Of a stretch of DNA of 64,000 bases, positions 36,404 through 43,742 are shown piece by piece. This DNA is from Atherinomorus stipes. Lineage: Eukaryota > Chordata > Actinopteri > Atheriniformes > Atherinidae. The stretch lies in the NCBI GenBank assembly GCA_023101725.1, contig JALJCO010007928.1:496001-560000 (forward strand), given 5' to 3'. Position numbers and translations under genes: made by a program. Within the stretch, counting starts at the first letter, position 1. Each line of letters starts with the position of its first letter. A model generated the notes under the pieces. The model saw nothing but the letters and a program-made list of their open reading frames with translations. It ran no database searches and was not told the origin of the DNA.

Positions 36404-39400
36404 TTTTATTTATCTATTTACTTATTTATTTATTCATATATAATGTGACATTTGAACTTTGAAAAGCAACTGCCTGGTACTACAAACACAGAAAGTAATT
36501 TATCTCACAGAGGAAAGAAAGGCTTAAAACATGACTTACATGATGGCGTCCACACAGAAAAGTCATGATCAACAAATCAGCTCAAATGCTGTTATTATTG
36601 TAGCTTTAGGTTTGACCATCTGAAGTTTGGTTCTGTTTTTTAATGCTAACACAGAGTTACCTACTAAACCCCAAGCCAGTGCCATGTTCGTTCATATTTC
36701 ACACACTGGTTGGTCAAGTTTATAAAGCTGGTTCTACTGAACGAATACATCTATTAAAATTAGAGAGAAAGTTTATTTATACAGCAATTTTCACAGGTTA
36801 ACCCTTTATTAACTGCAATAGAAATGACCCGTCTATGCCTGCTCTGTTATTTTTGGGCATAGTGGGGTCATTTCTTGGGGTATCCTCAAGTGTTTTATAT
36901 TTTTAGAATCTGTACAACTTAAGCTACAAGGTTATGAACATCAATGGACAGTAATAACTTCCAATGCTCTTGAAAAAATGCCATGAATATTAAAAATACA
37001 CAAAAATCGGAATTGTTTTCATCACATCTTACTAACTAAAAAAACAAAACATAGTGATCCAAAACATTTCTAAATGTACAAAATTAAAATAAATACTTCT
37101 TAACACTTTACAAGTTATTGCAACCATTTATCTCTTTTAGTTTTTGAGATACAGTCCTTATTGGTTGCAGAGTACAAAGGCGATTTGATTTCAGCTTCAA
37201 GCTAAAGCAGCTAATAAAAGCATTTTATTTCTGCTTTGGCGTCATTTGATGGGAGTATTTCCAGCTGCTTTACCTAGAATATCTAAAATAAACAAAAAAG
37301 GTTCTGGACCATTGAGAAGCTGAAAAATTATTCAAAATTCTGTAATTTTTTCATAAATCCAAGAAATGAACCTACGAAATGAACATACAAAAACTATAAA
37401 AATTCAGAAAATGATTGAATAATTGTTGAGTATCTTCAACCTATTTTGAATATATATTTTTTAATTCTTTCGTTTTTGAATCAGGTTATTTTAGGTACAG
37501 GGTGCACTTTCGATTTGTGAAAATACTGCACAGTATGTGTGCTGTAACTTGTGGTATCATCAGAGCCGGTTCACAGTTCCCTTACCTGCTCTGCCAAATA
37601 TTTCCTGCAGACTCCAGATGTGTAAATATAAACTATGCTAAGACTTGCCTAAATGCAAAATAAAAAAAAATCTTTAAAAAAAACAAACAAACCCTAAGCC
37701 ACTAATGTCATAAAAACAACAAGAAACCACTAATCTTGCTGCGGATCTGTAGTAGAACTAAGCCACTTCATATGCTAAAATTAGCAACTGTTATTAAAAA
37801 AAAAAACTACTGAAAACCAGCTAAAACCATGTAAAACACAATATAAATGACAGAACAACCTATTCTCGCTTTATTTTCCTCATTATTTGTCTCTCTTTCC
37901 ATCGTCAGTCTCTCTGGCAGTGACCACTTAACACTCCACTCTGCTATGACTTCCTAGCGCCACCTTGTGTTTACATTGCCGATCTGCGTCGCACGTAGCG
38001 ACAAATGATGACGTCATCGACTCGCGACGCCAGCTCAGCTTGAAAGGCGCCAGTCTTAGCTTTCAAATAAAAAAAAAATTATCGTTCTAGCTGTTATAGT
38101 TTTTATTTTAGAGCAGTTTAAGCAGGATTATGCTAACAGGGAACTTCTAGCGGCCGCTAGCGGCCGCCCGCGGCCGTTCCGTTTTTAAAGGGTTAAAGGC
38201 CACAAAGTGCTTTACAATAGTAAAAAACAAAACAAACATCTGCTGTAACCTTCTCATTAATTTAGAAAACAAAGATTTATAGTTTGTAACAATATTCAAC
38301 TCTAATTTATCTAAATAGCACCTTGATGAGCAACCAATCAAGATTGAGGTGGCCACAGATGTGACCAATGACCTTTCAGGGTAAGTTTTTTTAGTCTTTT
38401 TTGCCTCGAGACTTCTCTTTTTGCTGTAGTCATCCTAAATGTGTTGCTGGGGTCAGTGTTTGCCTGGACTTTTGAAAATAACATTTCCCACATCAACCAT
38501 CCGTTTGCAACCCTGGCAGGCGACAGTGTGAGTGTGCGATGAGGATTCACCACAGGCTGGCAACACCCAGGTCAGAAGAGCTGCCACTGAGGGAAATTCC
38601 CCCCCTCTTTTTCCGCCTTTGCTCTGTCTTAGACAGGTCAAAGGTCAGGCTCACAAACAGTGACATCACTGAGCCTGATAAAGCTTTAGTTTGCTGAAAG
38701 ATCTGATGGATCTTTCAGGTTTAATTCTTTGCAGTTTGCTTCAAGAATTAAAACAAAGTGGGTGTGAGATGGTCAGACCCAGGCAGCACAGACTACACAA
38801 ACTGACCACGGCTAAATTTGCCTTTTTCTGCCCGAGTTGCCAAGACAGCATCAGAATCTGATTTTTCTGCTTGTACAACCACAAAACCGACGCAACACAG
38901 GCAGGGGCAGGGAGAAAGGGCTGAGGCCAGTTAGAGGACAAAAAGAAAAAGACCAGGGAAGGCAGAGGCAGGCTGAACTCACCACAGTCTTTTTCAGGCT
39001 ACTGTTGCTCACTGCGCCTCACCACACAATGCTCAGCATGACCGCAACTGGCTCGACTTAGCCGAGAAACCATATTTATGTGGGAGGGAAAGAAAGGATG
39101 AGGACAGTCAGTGGAAGAGCTGAGGAGAGTGACAGCGGCTTGTAGAGTCTGCAGGCGGCCCACAGAGGTCACTGTGTCTCCATCACACACATAAAGCTGC
39201 ATTTGTGTCCAAACTATAAACTCTGCTTTCATTTTAACTGCAAACAGTTTAATTCCTAGAATGTGTGAAATGTGAAATTAAATAAGTGAATAAGTGAAGG
39301 GAAACAGTGAAATAAGAACTGGAAAGTACTGACGGTAAATAAGACAAAACTTTAACTGCAATATTCTATTGCTGCTGTACAAATTTGAAAAAATAAAATA

Positions 39401-42400
39401 AAATGTCCTTATTTGCTCTTCGTTACAAGTTCAACTGATCTATGCACCTTTTATGAGACCATATGACAGGCTACAAAATGCTTCACTTGTTATTGCATAA
39501 ACAGCTCCAGTGACATAGCCCCCACACACGAAAAAACCATAGTTGGAGGACATTTTACAATTTTCATATGGTTATTTCCACATTGTTACGGATCTGCGCA
39601 TAATCTATTTGAGTTAATTTCTTCAACTATGGGTTAACTAAGTAGAAAACCCTGACAGAGATGAGAAAAAAGGAATAAAAACCACTATATACTAGTCATA
39701 AAATTAAAAATCTTTAAGAATTTTGGCACCATGAAAGCTCCATATCTTAATATTCATGGCTCTACATGCGTAATTACAAAAATAGACTTTCATTGAAATA
39801 TTTGACGAGTTTAAGCTCTAACCTCTTAACAGCACGGAGTCTCATCTATGCATTTGTTCTGTTTTGGTCCTTAACACTTAACCCCTTAGACCCTGGTCAT
39901 ATTTACAGAAAATACACTCGGGCTGGGTATTGTTAAGAACCTCATGATTTAATTAGATTTTGATTTTGATTCTTTGGGTTTCGATTCGATTCCATTAAAT
40001 TCAATATTGATTTAAATGCTTCAATATCAATTCAGTTAGAAGTAGAGACTCTTCTAGATTTTTGAATGTATATTACCATGTGAACGTATGTTGTCTGTCA
40101 CCTGATATTTTTGGGTAACAAAACATTCGAAAATGAAAAAAAAGTTGCCATTTTGGTGTTGTATGATCTAACGTGGCCTTCAGAGGATTCGGAGGATTTG
40201 TCGATTCGATACTGAATTAAACAGGGAAGTATTGAGATGCACTGAAAAAGACATGCACAAATAAATGAAGAATTATTCCAAAACTGCAGGATGCATATTC
40301 TCTACAGACAGTTAAAGACCCCAGATGATGTATTATCAAAAATTGTGTACCTGAATAAATGGCAATGTAACAGAGGAAATGTGGGATTTCTATCCCCCTA
40401 TTTTGACAGAGGATAAATTGTGCTGGCAATGACACAAAGGTCTTTAAACAGAAGTTGAAAATGAACATCACTGTCCTGTCCTTTTACAGCAGGTATTGTG
40501 CCGACAAATATATTTTTTTATTGCTTATAAGAGCTTATATAGTTCATTTATTTTATGGTGTTGATTTCTCCAGTGCATGCACACGTGTTGACGTATGTGT
40601 GTCGCTGTGTCAGAAGTGAGTAGAAGGAATCTGGAAACAATGGCGGTACTGATATCTGACACCAAATACTGCAAATACATGTCCTGAGCTTAAGCCTTGC
40701 TCCAAACACAAAGTCTGTTTTCTTCTTTGATTTCCCGGATTTAAATCTCTGTTGCAGAAGCTGCCTGTGATTTGTCATTGATCTGTTTCAGCATTAGCAA
40801 GTCAAATTCAGATGGTTCAGGAGAGTCTAACAGCCTTTAAGCTGTAAGAAGAGGAAGAGAAATATCTTTGTTAATCTATTATTTTCTTTCTCTGCACTCC
40901 TGTCTGTGATGACTGTCTTCCCCCCCCCTCCTCCTTTCCCTTTGGTCTTTCTGCCAGTGCCTCCTCCTCTCCTGGTGGTCCTCCAGCTGCCCACTGAGGT
41001 CAAGAGAAAGACAAACTGGCCAATCGGGAGCTAGTGCAACATAAGGTCAGGGGCCACAGGTCAGCCGACAGCATGAGCAATGGAAAGTCAAGACCAACTG
41101 GCCAGTGGTTGCATACCTTTAAAAAAAACCTCATCTTTTTATAGAAAATCAATGTGGGTTTGGAATACTCCCGCACTTCTTGCAACATCATGATATTGTT
41201 AATTCATGGAGAAATATTGAGCTGTAAATATCCAGATTTTGCAGACGTTAGTCCTTTATTAAAAGGAATTGACGACTTTTTGAAGATCAGTGGGAGTTTG
41301 ATGCTGTGTATTATCTCACCACCTGCACAGGCTGAATTCGACCTGGACAAATTGTCCTTCTGTATGTCAGCAGCATCTGAAATGGATCCAGCGAGGAGGG
41401 AAAGAGATGAAGGGAACAGACAAAGACTTCACAGTAATCTCTGATCGGCGCTGCCACACCCTGACCTACAAAGGTAACCCGACTGCTGGGGGCCACAAGT
41501 GTGCACCAACAGAAACACACACACACTCAAAGCTGGCTATATCAGATACAGTCTGTTGTAACTCTATACGAGAGCCAGAAAGATGGGAGGGCATGATGAG
41601 GGATGAGGTGTGTGTGCTCCCTCTGAAGCTGAGTTTACTGCTACTCCTCCTCTGGGCTCATCTCTCTCCATCCAACTCCTACTCTAACTCTCCAGCCTGA
41701 ACACAGCCGAAGCTTCCCCACCGATGCCGCCTGATTCCACATCAGCACGAAACCCACAGCGCTGACTGGAAACAGAGAGTAACTCTATCCTCCACAGACG
41801 GGCAAGATGATGACCTTCTGCACTGATGTAATCTTCAGACTACTTCACATTCCTCTTTAATCTTTTCTGCGTCTAACAAAAGGTGTCAGAAACATTTGTT
41901 GTTTCTTTTGGAGAAAATAGCAGCTTGGATCGATATCAGTGAAAGTGCAGAGTAACTTTACACCCAAAGGGACCTCAGCAGCTGTTGTCCATAAATAAAC
42001 AAGCTAAAAAGTGGAAGAACCACTTTTTACGCACATAAACAGCATCTGAATCACTAATTTAATAAAAATTTATAATGAGACTTGATAGAGATGCACCAAT
42101 CTGATACCTGGAGCAGATATCGGCTCTGATATCGTCTAATTAGCTGGATTGGATATCAGATGAATGAGTTTTTTTTTTAAAGAACTAATATTATACACAG
42201 CAATACAGTTACAGCGATGTTGTCACTTCAATTAGATGTTTTGCAACGTCATCACACAGAACAGAGAAGTTTTATTTCTTTCTTTTAGCTGCTAATGTAC
42301 ATGTTGGTATTTGTTAATAATAACATTTAGTACATTTATATCTGTGTTGATTTGTTACCCTTTTATTAACAAGGCTAAATCTTTATGTCAAGATGCCTTC

Positions 42401-43742
42401 ACTCGCACGGCAAGATAAACGGTTCATTTAACAGCAGTATCGGATCGATATCAGTATCAGTATCAGGTATCTGGTATCGGGTATTGGCCAATACGTTCAG
42501 GATCGGTGCATCACTAAGATTTGATTAGTTTCATGTTGTAAAGCAAAGAGTAGGGGATGATCGTCCCCTCTGCAACGCGTGATAGACTGTTATTTGTTCA
42601 GAATGTGCAAGAAGAAGTCATACATATACACTTGTCCTCAGAATTATTATATATATACCCTCCCATTAAAGGAAAAAAAAATAGCTGTCGGTGAAATAAG
42701 TTTAAATTGACAAAAGTAATAATACATAAAAAATCTATGAAATTCATGACACTGATCCTAAATTGTGGTTGAAAAGAAATTACAAACACATAAAAAAAAA
42801 CAAGTAAACAAGCATGATAGGGCTCCAAAACTAAAATTTTATTGAGCAACATCTTGAGGCAATCACTGCAATAATGTGTTTTCTCTAATTTTCAATAAGA
42901 CTTCTGCACCTGTTGACCGGTATTTTGGTCCAGTTTTCATAAGTAAGATGCTCTAATTGGTCTGGGACAGTTTTTTTTTCCAAGTTATTATTTTTAAACA
43001 CAATTCAAAAGCAATAAATTATGTCACTAAATAATACTTTTGTAAATTTTATTTATAATTAGTTTTTTAGGTTCTTGTTATTTGAATTGCTGTTGTGAAT
43101 TTATCCTTTTCTTTGACGGGAGGGTATGAATAATTTTGAGGACGACTGTAAATAACGAGAGTCATTATCCACAACTATCTGTGTTTACCTGTAACCATGG
43201 AAGTCATCACTGATATTTTGGAGCAGTGAGGTTGCCGTGGGTTGATGGATGTGCCTGGAAGGCAGTAATGTGTTCCCACAAAGTAACGGCTGAGTGTGAT
43301 TGGCCCCTCCTCTCTTGCGTCGAGGCAGAGTACCATGGATTGAGATGGGCTGGTAGGCTGTAGCGGGAATTTCTGCTAAGCCACCGTGCCCTTGAGGGAA
43401 ACTGCAGAAGAAAACAAAATATTTCAAAAGTTTGATTATTTCTCTTATCGAAAAGATCTGGAAGAATTTACATTTGGTCTTTCTCAACAAGTTATGCCTC
43501 ATTAAAAAAATTGTCAAGTGCTTAACATATTCAGCAACTTTCAGTCTGCCTCATCATACACACCCAGGTCTGGAGCTGAGGAGGTCCATGGAGGTGGTGA
43601 GGGAGCTCTGGAGCCTCCTGGAGGAGCTGCTGGGTGCACCAAGAGAGGTGCTGGGCACTCCAGGGTGAGCAGAGCCTCCTCCCAGGGTGTGGTGTGCATG
43701 GAGAGATCTGGGCAGACTGGCAAAACGCCCCTCAGCCATCAT
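1444..43742 (-). CDS. bcar3: bcar3 coding region, 11 exons, 3' end beyond window
   Basis: Eleven exons (43564-43742, 43189-43401, 33492-33534, 9106-9234, 7536-7661, 6159-6275, 5054-5289, 4361-4461, 4118-4246, 2140-2343, 1444-2045) join without a phase error into 693 codons. I recognise BCAR3 from the start MMAEGRFASLPRS, SIHGTLPRRKRG, the SH2 domain (about residues 178-276, opening HAWYHG, with FLIRDS holding the phosphotyrosine-binding Arg near 203), GAIIFQPINRTLPLRCLEE, SPVFRTGSEP, RGSDSQLCPKPPPKP and LPPENKPLET. BCAR3 is a cytoplasmic and focal-adhesion adaptor. Its SH2 domain binds tyrosine-phosphorylated partners, and its C-terminal CDC25-like domain, known in this family to be a non-catalytic fold, docks on p130Cas (BCAR1) to promote Src signalling and migration. 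Only the start of that C-terminal domain is present. Paralogues SH2D3C and SH2D3A are less likely, because the linker motifs match BCAR3. Confidence 0.95.
2140..2343 (-). CDS. bcar3: bcar3 coding exon 10: proline-rich linker
   Basis: The exon is 204 nt with acceptor gtgtctgcag and donor AGAG|gtaact. It encodes GQAIRGSDSQLCPKPPPKPS, then KVPLYRLPRSP, nearly identical to the BCAR3 RGSDSQLCPKPPPKP proline-rich stretch that could bind SH3 domains. The rest (AAPPLNSTCVETPSSSRRSR) looks less conserved. Confidence 0.94.
2680..2944. mobile_element. 265-bp TA-target MITE nested in a hAT element
   Basis: The terminal inverted repeats are CCATATTTTCCAGACTATA (left) and CCGTATTTTCCGGACTATA (right, reversed), 17 of 19 identical, flanked by TA on both sides (2678-2679, 2945-2946). 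A related copy of the host repeat at 62680-62700 reads GCACGGCTAGTTAGATCACT without the insert, exactly the predicted empty site with one TA. Confidence 0.88.
3129..3212. repeat. 35-bp inverted repeat (hairpin)
   Basis: Arms 3129-3163 and 3178-3212 are reverse complements with 33 of 35 matches around a 14-base loop. The related sequence near 62880 carries only one arm, so the second arm probably arose by local inverted duplication in this copy. Confidence 0.85.
4118..4246 (-). CDS. bcar3: bcar3 coding exon 9: SPVFRTGSEP motif
   Basis: The exon is 129 nt with acceptor ctcttgtccag and donor GCGG|gtaagc. It encodes SKPHPQQSPDTLLPSPK, then SPVFRTGSEPVLSPSVPRRS and AELLAG. SPVFRTGSEP is conserved in BCAR3 and lies in the Ser/Pro-rich linker. 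It starts and ends in split codons that fit both neighbours. Confidence 0.94.
4361..4461 (-). CDS. bcar3: bcar3 coding exon 8
   Basis: The exon is 101 nt with acceptor tttcatccag and donor CTGG|gtgagc. After the split Arg it encodes SKDRCGSQPASLNQVQERRR and then PLKAHQSESFLPL. LKAHQSES(Y/F)LP is highly specific to BCAR3. It ends in phase 1. Confidence 0.92.
5054..5289 (-). CDS. bcar3: bcar3 coding exon 7: post-SH2 segment
   Basis: The exon begins VVGAIIFQPINRTLPLRCLE after acceptor cctgtgaag, almost identical to the segment following the SH2 domain in BCAR3. KRLSLNITNG matches the conserved KRLSL phospho-site region. The HDNTHAVHDNTH stretch is a small local repeat. It ends QL then AG|gttcgt; this non-consensus donor is supported because the two leftover bases plus the next exon give Arg followed by SKDRCGSQP. 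Confidence 0.9.
5523..5610. mobile_element. MITE family A fragment
   Basis: TACAGTCCTCAAATTTATTC, then the family A end sequence CATACCCTCCAATTAAAG and a GCTGTCAGTGAAA segment, breaking off near 5610. It lies in intron 6. Confidence 0.6.
6159..6275 (-). CDS. bcar3: bcar3 coding exon 6: SH2 C-terminal half
   Basis: The exon is 117 nt and phase 0 at both ends. It encodes VVMLNEAYSRVEYRLEREGF, then DSVPALIRYYVGNRKSVSQ, the alpha-B helix and last strand of the SH2 domain as in BCAR3. The acceptor is cacttcag and the donor CAG|gtgagt. A hAT-like element ends 26 bases upstream of the exon, close to its acceptor. Confidence 0.95.
6302..6865. mobile_element. hAT-like repeat, family T copy 1, abutting the exon 6 acceptor
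   Basis: It starts AAGGATGTTCGATACTGG with a T-tract, carries GAATGCTGGGATATGAAG internally and ends CTGATATCTCTA. The same internal sequence occurs in copies near 45884, 47373 and 49796. The left end is only 26 bases from the first base of exon 6 in the intron leading into it. Confidence 0.65.
7536..7661 (-). CDS. bcar3: bcar3 coding exon 5: SH2 core
   Basis: The exon is 126 nt and phase 0 at both ends. It encodes VAENLVQRDGDFLIRDS, followed by a PGSYVLTCQWRN strand and AQHFKINKK. FLIRDS is the NSP-family form of the SH2 FLVRES motif; its Arg is the invariant phosphotyrosine contact, at about residue 203. The His of QHFKI occupies the usual beta-D position. The donor is AAG|gtactc and the acceptor gctttag. 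Confidence 0.95.
7685..7724. repeat. (CA)n microsatellite
   Basis: A cacacacacacgcgcacgcacac tract in intron 4, close upstream of exon 5 on the minus strand. Confidence 0.9.
7880..8110 (-). mobile_element. non-LTR retrotransposon 3'-end fragment
   Basis: A (GAAAT)n run is followed by ACTTTATTCATCCCCGAAGG and a T-rich stretch, then TGGTTGCTGGCAGGAATGAA and CCTCCCACTGAACACACTCT. This resembles 3' sequence of common teleost LINE copies read on the opposite strand. The clade is not assigned. Confidence 0.45.
8115..8150. repeat. (TA)n microsatellite
   Basis: An interrupted alternating TA tract of about 35 bases. Confidence 0.85.
9106..9234 (-). CDS. bcar3: bcar3 coding exon 4: pre-SH2 helix and SH2 start
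   Basis: The exon is 129 nt and phase 0 at both ends, with acceptor tttatggcag and donor CAG|gtaaca. It encodes FSRDQFILDCSSEKL, then a charged RRELEEELK helix, and RSHAWYHGVIPRQ, the opening strand and helix of the SH2 domain. In the mammalian family the residue after HG is Arg (HAWYHGR); here it reads Val. The Arg of IPR, which helps bind phosphotyrosine, is kept. Confidence 0.95.
10395..10460. repeat. A-run, (TA)n and (TG)n compound microsatellite
   Basis: An A13 run, about 30 bases of TA, then TG repeats directly abutting MITE family A copy 3. Confidence 0.9.
10470..10928. mobile_element. MITE family A copy 3
   Basis: It starts TGGTCATCCTTAAATTTATTC(ATACCCTCC), truncated here to its first bases, and ends GGAGGGTATTTTTTGAGGAC. 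The internal AATTAGGTTGAGCAACATTT is shared with the other copies. Confidence 0.7.
12944..14495. mobile_element. hAT-type element, family H copy 2, with nested hAT
   Basis: Inverse orientation relative to copy 1. The left end is TGGGGATGGACGATGCC and the right end ATCGATATGTCCATCCCTA. The probable 8-base target duplication is GGTGACTC and CGTGACCC (6 of 8). It carries the family's internal TACTTTTTCATCC and CTGGCTGGTATCGAAGTATT. A second hAT element (13397-13806) sits inside. Confidence 0.7.
13397..13806. mobile_element. non-autonomous hAT element with CAGTGGCGGAGC ends
   Basis: It starts CAGTGGCGGAGCCAGAAG and ends GTAGCTCCGCCACTG, 12-base terminal inverted repeats of hAT type. Flanking 8-mers ATGCTGCG and GCACTGCG share 5 positions and differ only by transitions, as expected for an aged duplication. 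Two internal subrepeats share GGAAAAGTGGTTTGGAAGCA. Confidence 0.75.
14576..14617. repeat. 42-bp near-perfect palindrome centred on a CRE
   Basis: Sequence and reverse complement agree except for one mismatched pair. Outer arms read GTGGGCGTGTCGT and the centre GAGTGACGTCACTC contains TGACGTCA (14593-14600), the CREB/ATF consensus. It sits at the right flank of family H copy 2. Confidence 0.85.
16066..16290. repeat. long foldback repeat (about 100-bp arms)
   Basis: Arms 16066-16166 and 16191-16290 are inverted copies (for example TACTTCCTGAACTTAGTACT against AGTACTAAGTTCAGGAAGTA) around a loop of about 24 bases. It resembles a hairpin-type MITE. Adjacent sequence (16340-16395, CCCCTAGGACCGAAAGC) also looks repetitive. 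Confidence 0.8.
16602..16982. mobile_element. 381-bp non-autonomous hAT element
   Basis: The ends are CAGAGATGCACTGATTCC and GATCGGTGCATCTCTA. They are flanked by a perfect 8-base duplication GTAGATAT (16594-16601 and 16983-16990). The interior is non-coding. A related element is at 42086-42516. Confidence 0.88.
19138..19357. mobile_element. 220-bp hAT-type MITE
   Basis: The ends are CAGGGTGCCCCAGTCCGGTC and GGACCGGACTTGCGCACCCCTG, imperfect inverted repeats. A perfect 8-base duplication ATTTAAAG flanks it (19130-19137 and 19358-19365). The interior contains paired ACACACCTGAATCAAAT and ATTTGATTCAGGTGTG, making a larger foldback. Confidence 0.9.
20690..21110 (-). mobile_element. RTE-clade (Rex3-like) LINE 3' fragment
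   Basis: On the minus strand a broken frame reads PLGRDPGKTRDTLEGLRLSA and DPLDELVEVDREGSLGF, the pattern at the end of teleost non-LTR reverse-transcriptase polyproteins. CCATCCGTCTTATCCG gives the GATG-type tail in the same orientation. It is a short, mutated 3' fragment; clade assignment is tentative. Confidence 0.55.
21880..22045 (+). mobile_element. LINE 3'-tail fragment (L2-like)
   Basis: GGTGTACCCTGCCTCTCGCC, CAGCTGGGACAGACTCCA and TGAATTGGATTAAGCTGCTA, then imperfect GGATG/GATGG repeats, match the familiar 3' tails of teleost LINEs. Confidence 0.55.
23930..23998. repeat. (TA)n microsatellite
   Basis: About 65 bases of alternating TA with a few G interruptions, directly before MITE family A copy 4. 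Confidence 0.95.
24007..24485. mobile_element. MITE family A copy 4 with foreign left part
   Basis: Left end CACAGTCATCCTCAGAATTC, right end GGAGGGTATGAATAATTCTG(AGGACTG). From 24068 a segment TACAGTACAGGCCCAAAGTT followed by AAAGGCTAAATTCACAATAG matches the element starting at 59179, so this copy is a composite. Confidence 0.65.
24487..24572. repeat. (TA)n microsatellite
   Basis: An interrupted TA tract of about 85 bases on the other side of MITE family A copy 4. Confidence 0.95.
25584..25664 (-). CDS. candidate alternative first coding exon of bcar3
   Basis: In the 24 kb intron between exons 3 and 4, a minus-strand ATG (25664) with purine at -3 opens MSERCDLKALTAALCCFYHK and then NSVISGK, followed at once by a near-consensus donor (GGAAAG|gtgaga). 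It ends in phase 0, exactly the entry phase of exon 4, so splicing would give a shorter protein with the SH2 domain intact but without the SIHGTLPR region. A promoter-like cluster lies about 350 bases upstream. I do not recognise the peptide; the isoform is an inference. Confidence 0.4.
26008..26037. promoter_or_regulatory. CArG box, GC box and E-box cluster
   Basis: CCATATATGG (26008-26017) is a perfect CC(A/T)6GG serum response factor site. GGGCGGG (26016-26022) overlaps its end, and CACGTG (26032-26037) follows. The cluster lies 344 bases upstream (minus-strand sense) of the ATG of the candidate alternative exon at 25664. The TATAT in the CArG core could also act as a TATA-like element. 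Function is inferred from motifs and position only. Confidence 0.4.
26305..26778. mobile_element. MITE family A copy 5 (truncated left)
   Basis: It contains GATGTCAGTGAAATAAGTG, AAATTTTGTTGAGCAACACT and ATTTTGGTCCACTGTTCATG, ending AGGTATGAATAACATG. The terminal repeats are eroded and it runs into a TA tract. Confidence 0.65.
26779..26861. repeat. (TA)n microsatellite, about 80 bases
   Basis: A pure alternating TA run following the end of MITE family A copy 5. Confidence 0.95.
27112..27134. repeat. (GT)n microsatellite
   Basis: A pure GT run of about 22 bases. Confidence 0.9.
27488..27526. repeat. (CA)n microsatellite
   Basis: A pure CA run of about 36 bases. Confidence 0.95.
29673..29701. 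repeat. (CA)n microsatellite
   Basis: A pure CA run of about 28 bases. Confidence 0.95.
31158..31539. mobile_element. MITE family A copy 6 (internally deleted)
   Basis: ACAGCCATCAAAATTATTCA at the left and GAATAATTTTGAGGATGACTGT at the right (reversed) are the family ends. About 150 bases of the usual interior are missing after AAATCATAGCAATCAGGTG. Confidence 0.75.
32460..33300. mobile_element. 841-bp hAT element with perfect target duplication
   Basis: The ends are TAGGGATGCACGATATTGGA and TCAGGCCGATTATATCATGCATCCCTA (inverted). A perfect CTTTTTGT duplication lies at 32452-32459 and 33301-33308. A second repeat with its own foldback (32795-33080, starting AGGGCTGGGAAAAAATATTG) appears nested inside. 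It lies 191 bases downstream of exon 3 on the minus strand. Confidence 0.88.
33492..33534 (-). CDS. bcar3: bcar3 coding exon 3 (43-nt microexon-like)
   Basis: This very short exon lies between acceptor gtctttcccag and donor AAG|gtagga. Its first base completes Arg (AG+G), then it reads DPAAALDAAVDYVK, matching the family pattern RDP...VEYVK just before the FS(K/R) of the next exon. It ends in phase 0. It is flanked by a 9.7 kb upstream intron and a 24 kb downstream intron. Identification rests on phase, splice sites and the DP-YVK pattern together. Confidence 0.88.
33989..34048 (-). other. weak candidate alternative 5' exon
   Basis: On the minus strand an ATG (34048) opens 20 codons (MCVVVGEERKSEGGGQVRQA) ending at a consensus donor GCG|gtgagt. 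The ending phase (0) fits exon 4 but not the adjacent exon 3. It could therefore only be coding if exon 3 is skipped, or be an untranslated exon. GA-rich sequence surrounds it. Confidence 0.15.
35300..35970. mobile_element. dispersed repeat family R, copy 1
   Basis: It starts near TTCATCCACTAGGGGCTCC with CATAGACTCCCATGTTAAAA and ends near TTTTTTACAGTCTTTG. A second, inverted copy lies at 62140-63050. It is probably a non-autonomous DNA element; termini were not resolved. Confidence 0.6.
36236..36403. repeat. (TTA)n / (AAT)n trinucleotide microsatellite
   Basis: About 120 bases of TTA with TTG interruptions, then about 45 bases of AAT, so the strand switches in the middle and can fold on itself. 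The long Leu/Ile-only frame across it is not a gene. Confidence 0.95.
36802..38192. mobile_element. piggyBac-like non-autonomous element (1.39 kb)
   Basis: TTAA lies at both boundaries (36798-36801 and 38193-38196). The ends are CCCTTTATTAACTGC and, reversed, CCCTTTAAAAACGG. Joining the flanks gives TTTTCACAGGTTAAAGGCCA, a continuous ordinary teleost repeat, consistent with precise TTAA insertion. No transposase frame is seen. The right end is GC-rich with three CGGCCG blocks. Confidence 0.75.
42086..42516. mobile_element. 431-bp non-autonomous hAT element
   Basis: The ends are TAGAGATGCACCAATCTG and GGATCGGTGCATCACTA. The flanking 8-mers are AGACTTGA (42078-42085) and AGATTTGA (42517-42524), 7 of 8 identical. 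It is related to the element at 16602-16982. Confidence 0.85.
42628..43150. mobile_element. MITE family A copy 7
   Basis: Left end ACACTTGTCCTCAGAATTAT, right end GGAGGGTATGAATAATTTTG(AGGACGACTGTA). It ends 38 bases inside intron 2 from the exon 2 donor. Confidence 0.75.
43189..43401 (-). CDS. bcar3: bcar3 coding exon 2
   Basis: The acceptor ttctgcag precedes one base that completes the Gly codon of exon 1, then FPQGHGGLAEIPATAYQP. ISIHGTLPRRKRGG is the conserved NSP-family N-terminal motif. NTLLPSRHIHQ follows, probably in place of the mammalian GTLPHSK segment. The exon ends GGTTACAG|gtaaac, leaving AG for the next exon. A MITE (42628-43150) ends 38 bases inside the downstream intron. Confidence 0.93.

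Larger units (their letters stand above)
33535..43188 (-). other. bcar3: bcar3 intron 2 (9.7 kb)
   Basis: It contains repeat family R (35300-35970), an (ATT)n tract, a piggyBac-like element, a diverged AT-rich repeat (39910-40215), a hAT element (42086-42516) and MITE family A copy 7. Nothing I can name is seen in 34100-35290, 38240-39900 and 40500-42050. Confidence 0.7.

Noticed and set aside
36185..36448. Poly-Leu/poly-Ile open frame
   Set aside because: It is only the translation of a TTA/AAT microsatellite.
41586..41700. Plus-strand frame with a signal-peptide-like Leu run
   Set aside because: Short, no downstream domain, no splice context; the hydrophobic run comes from CTC/CTG-rich low-complexity sequence.
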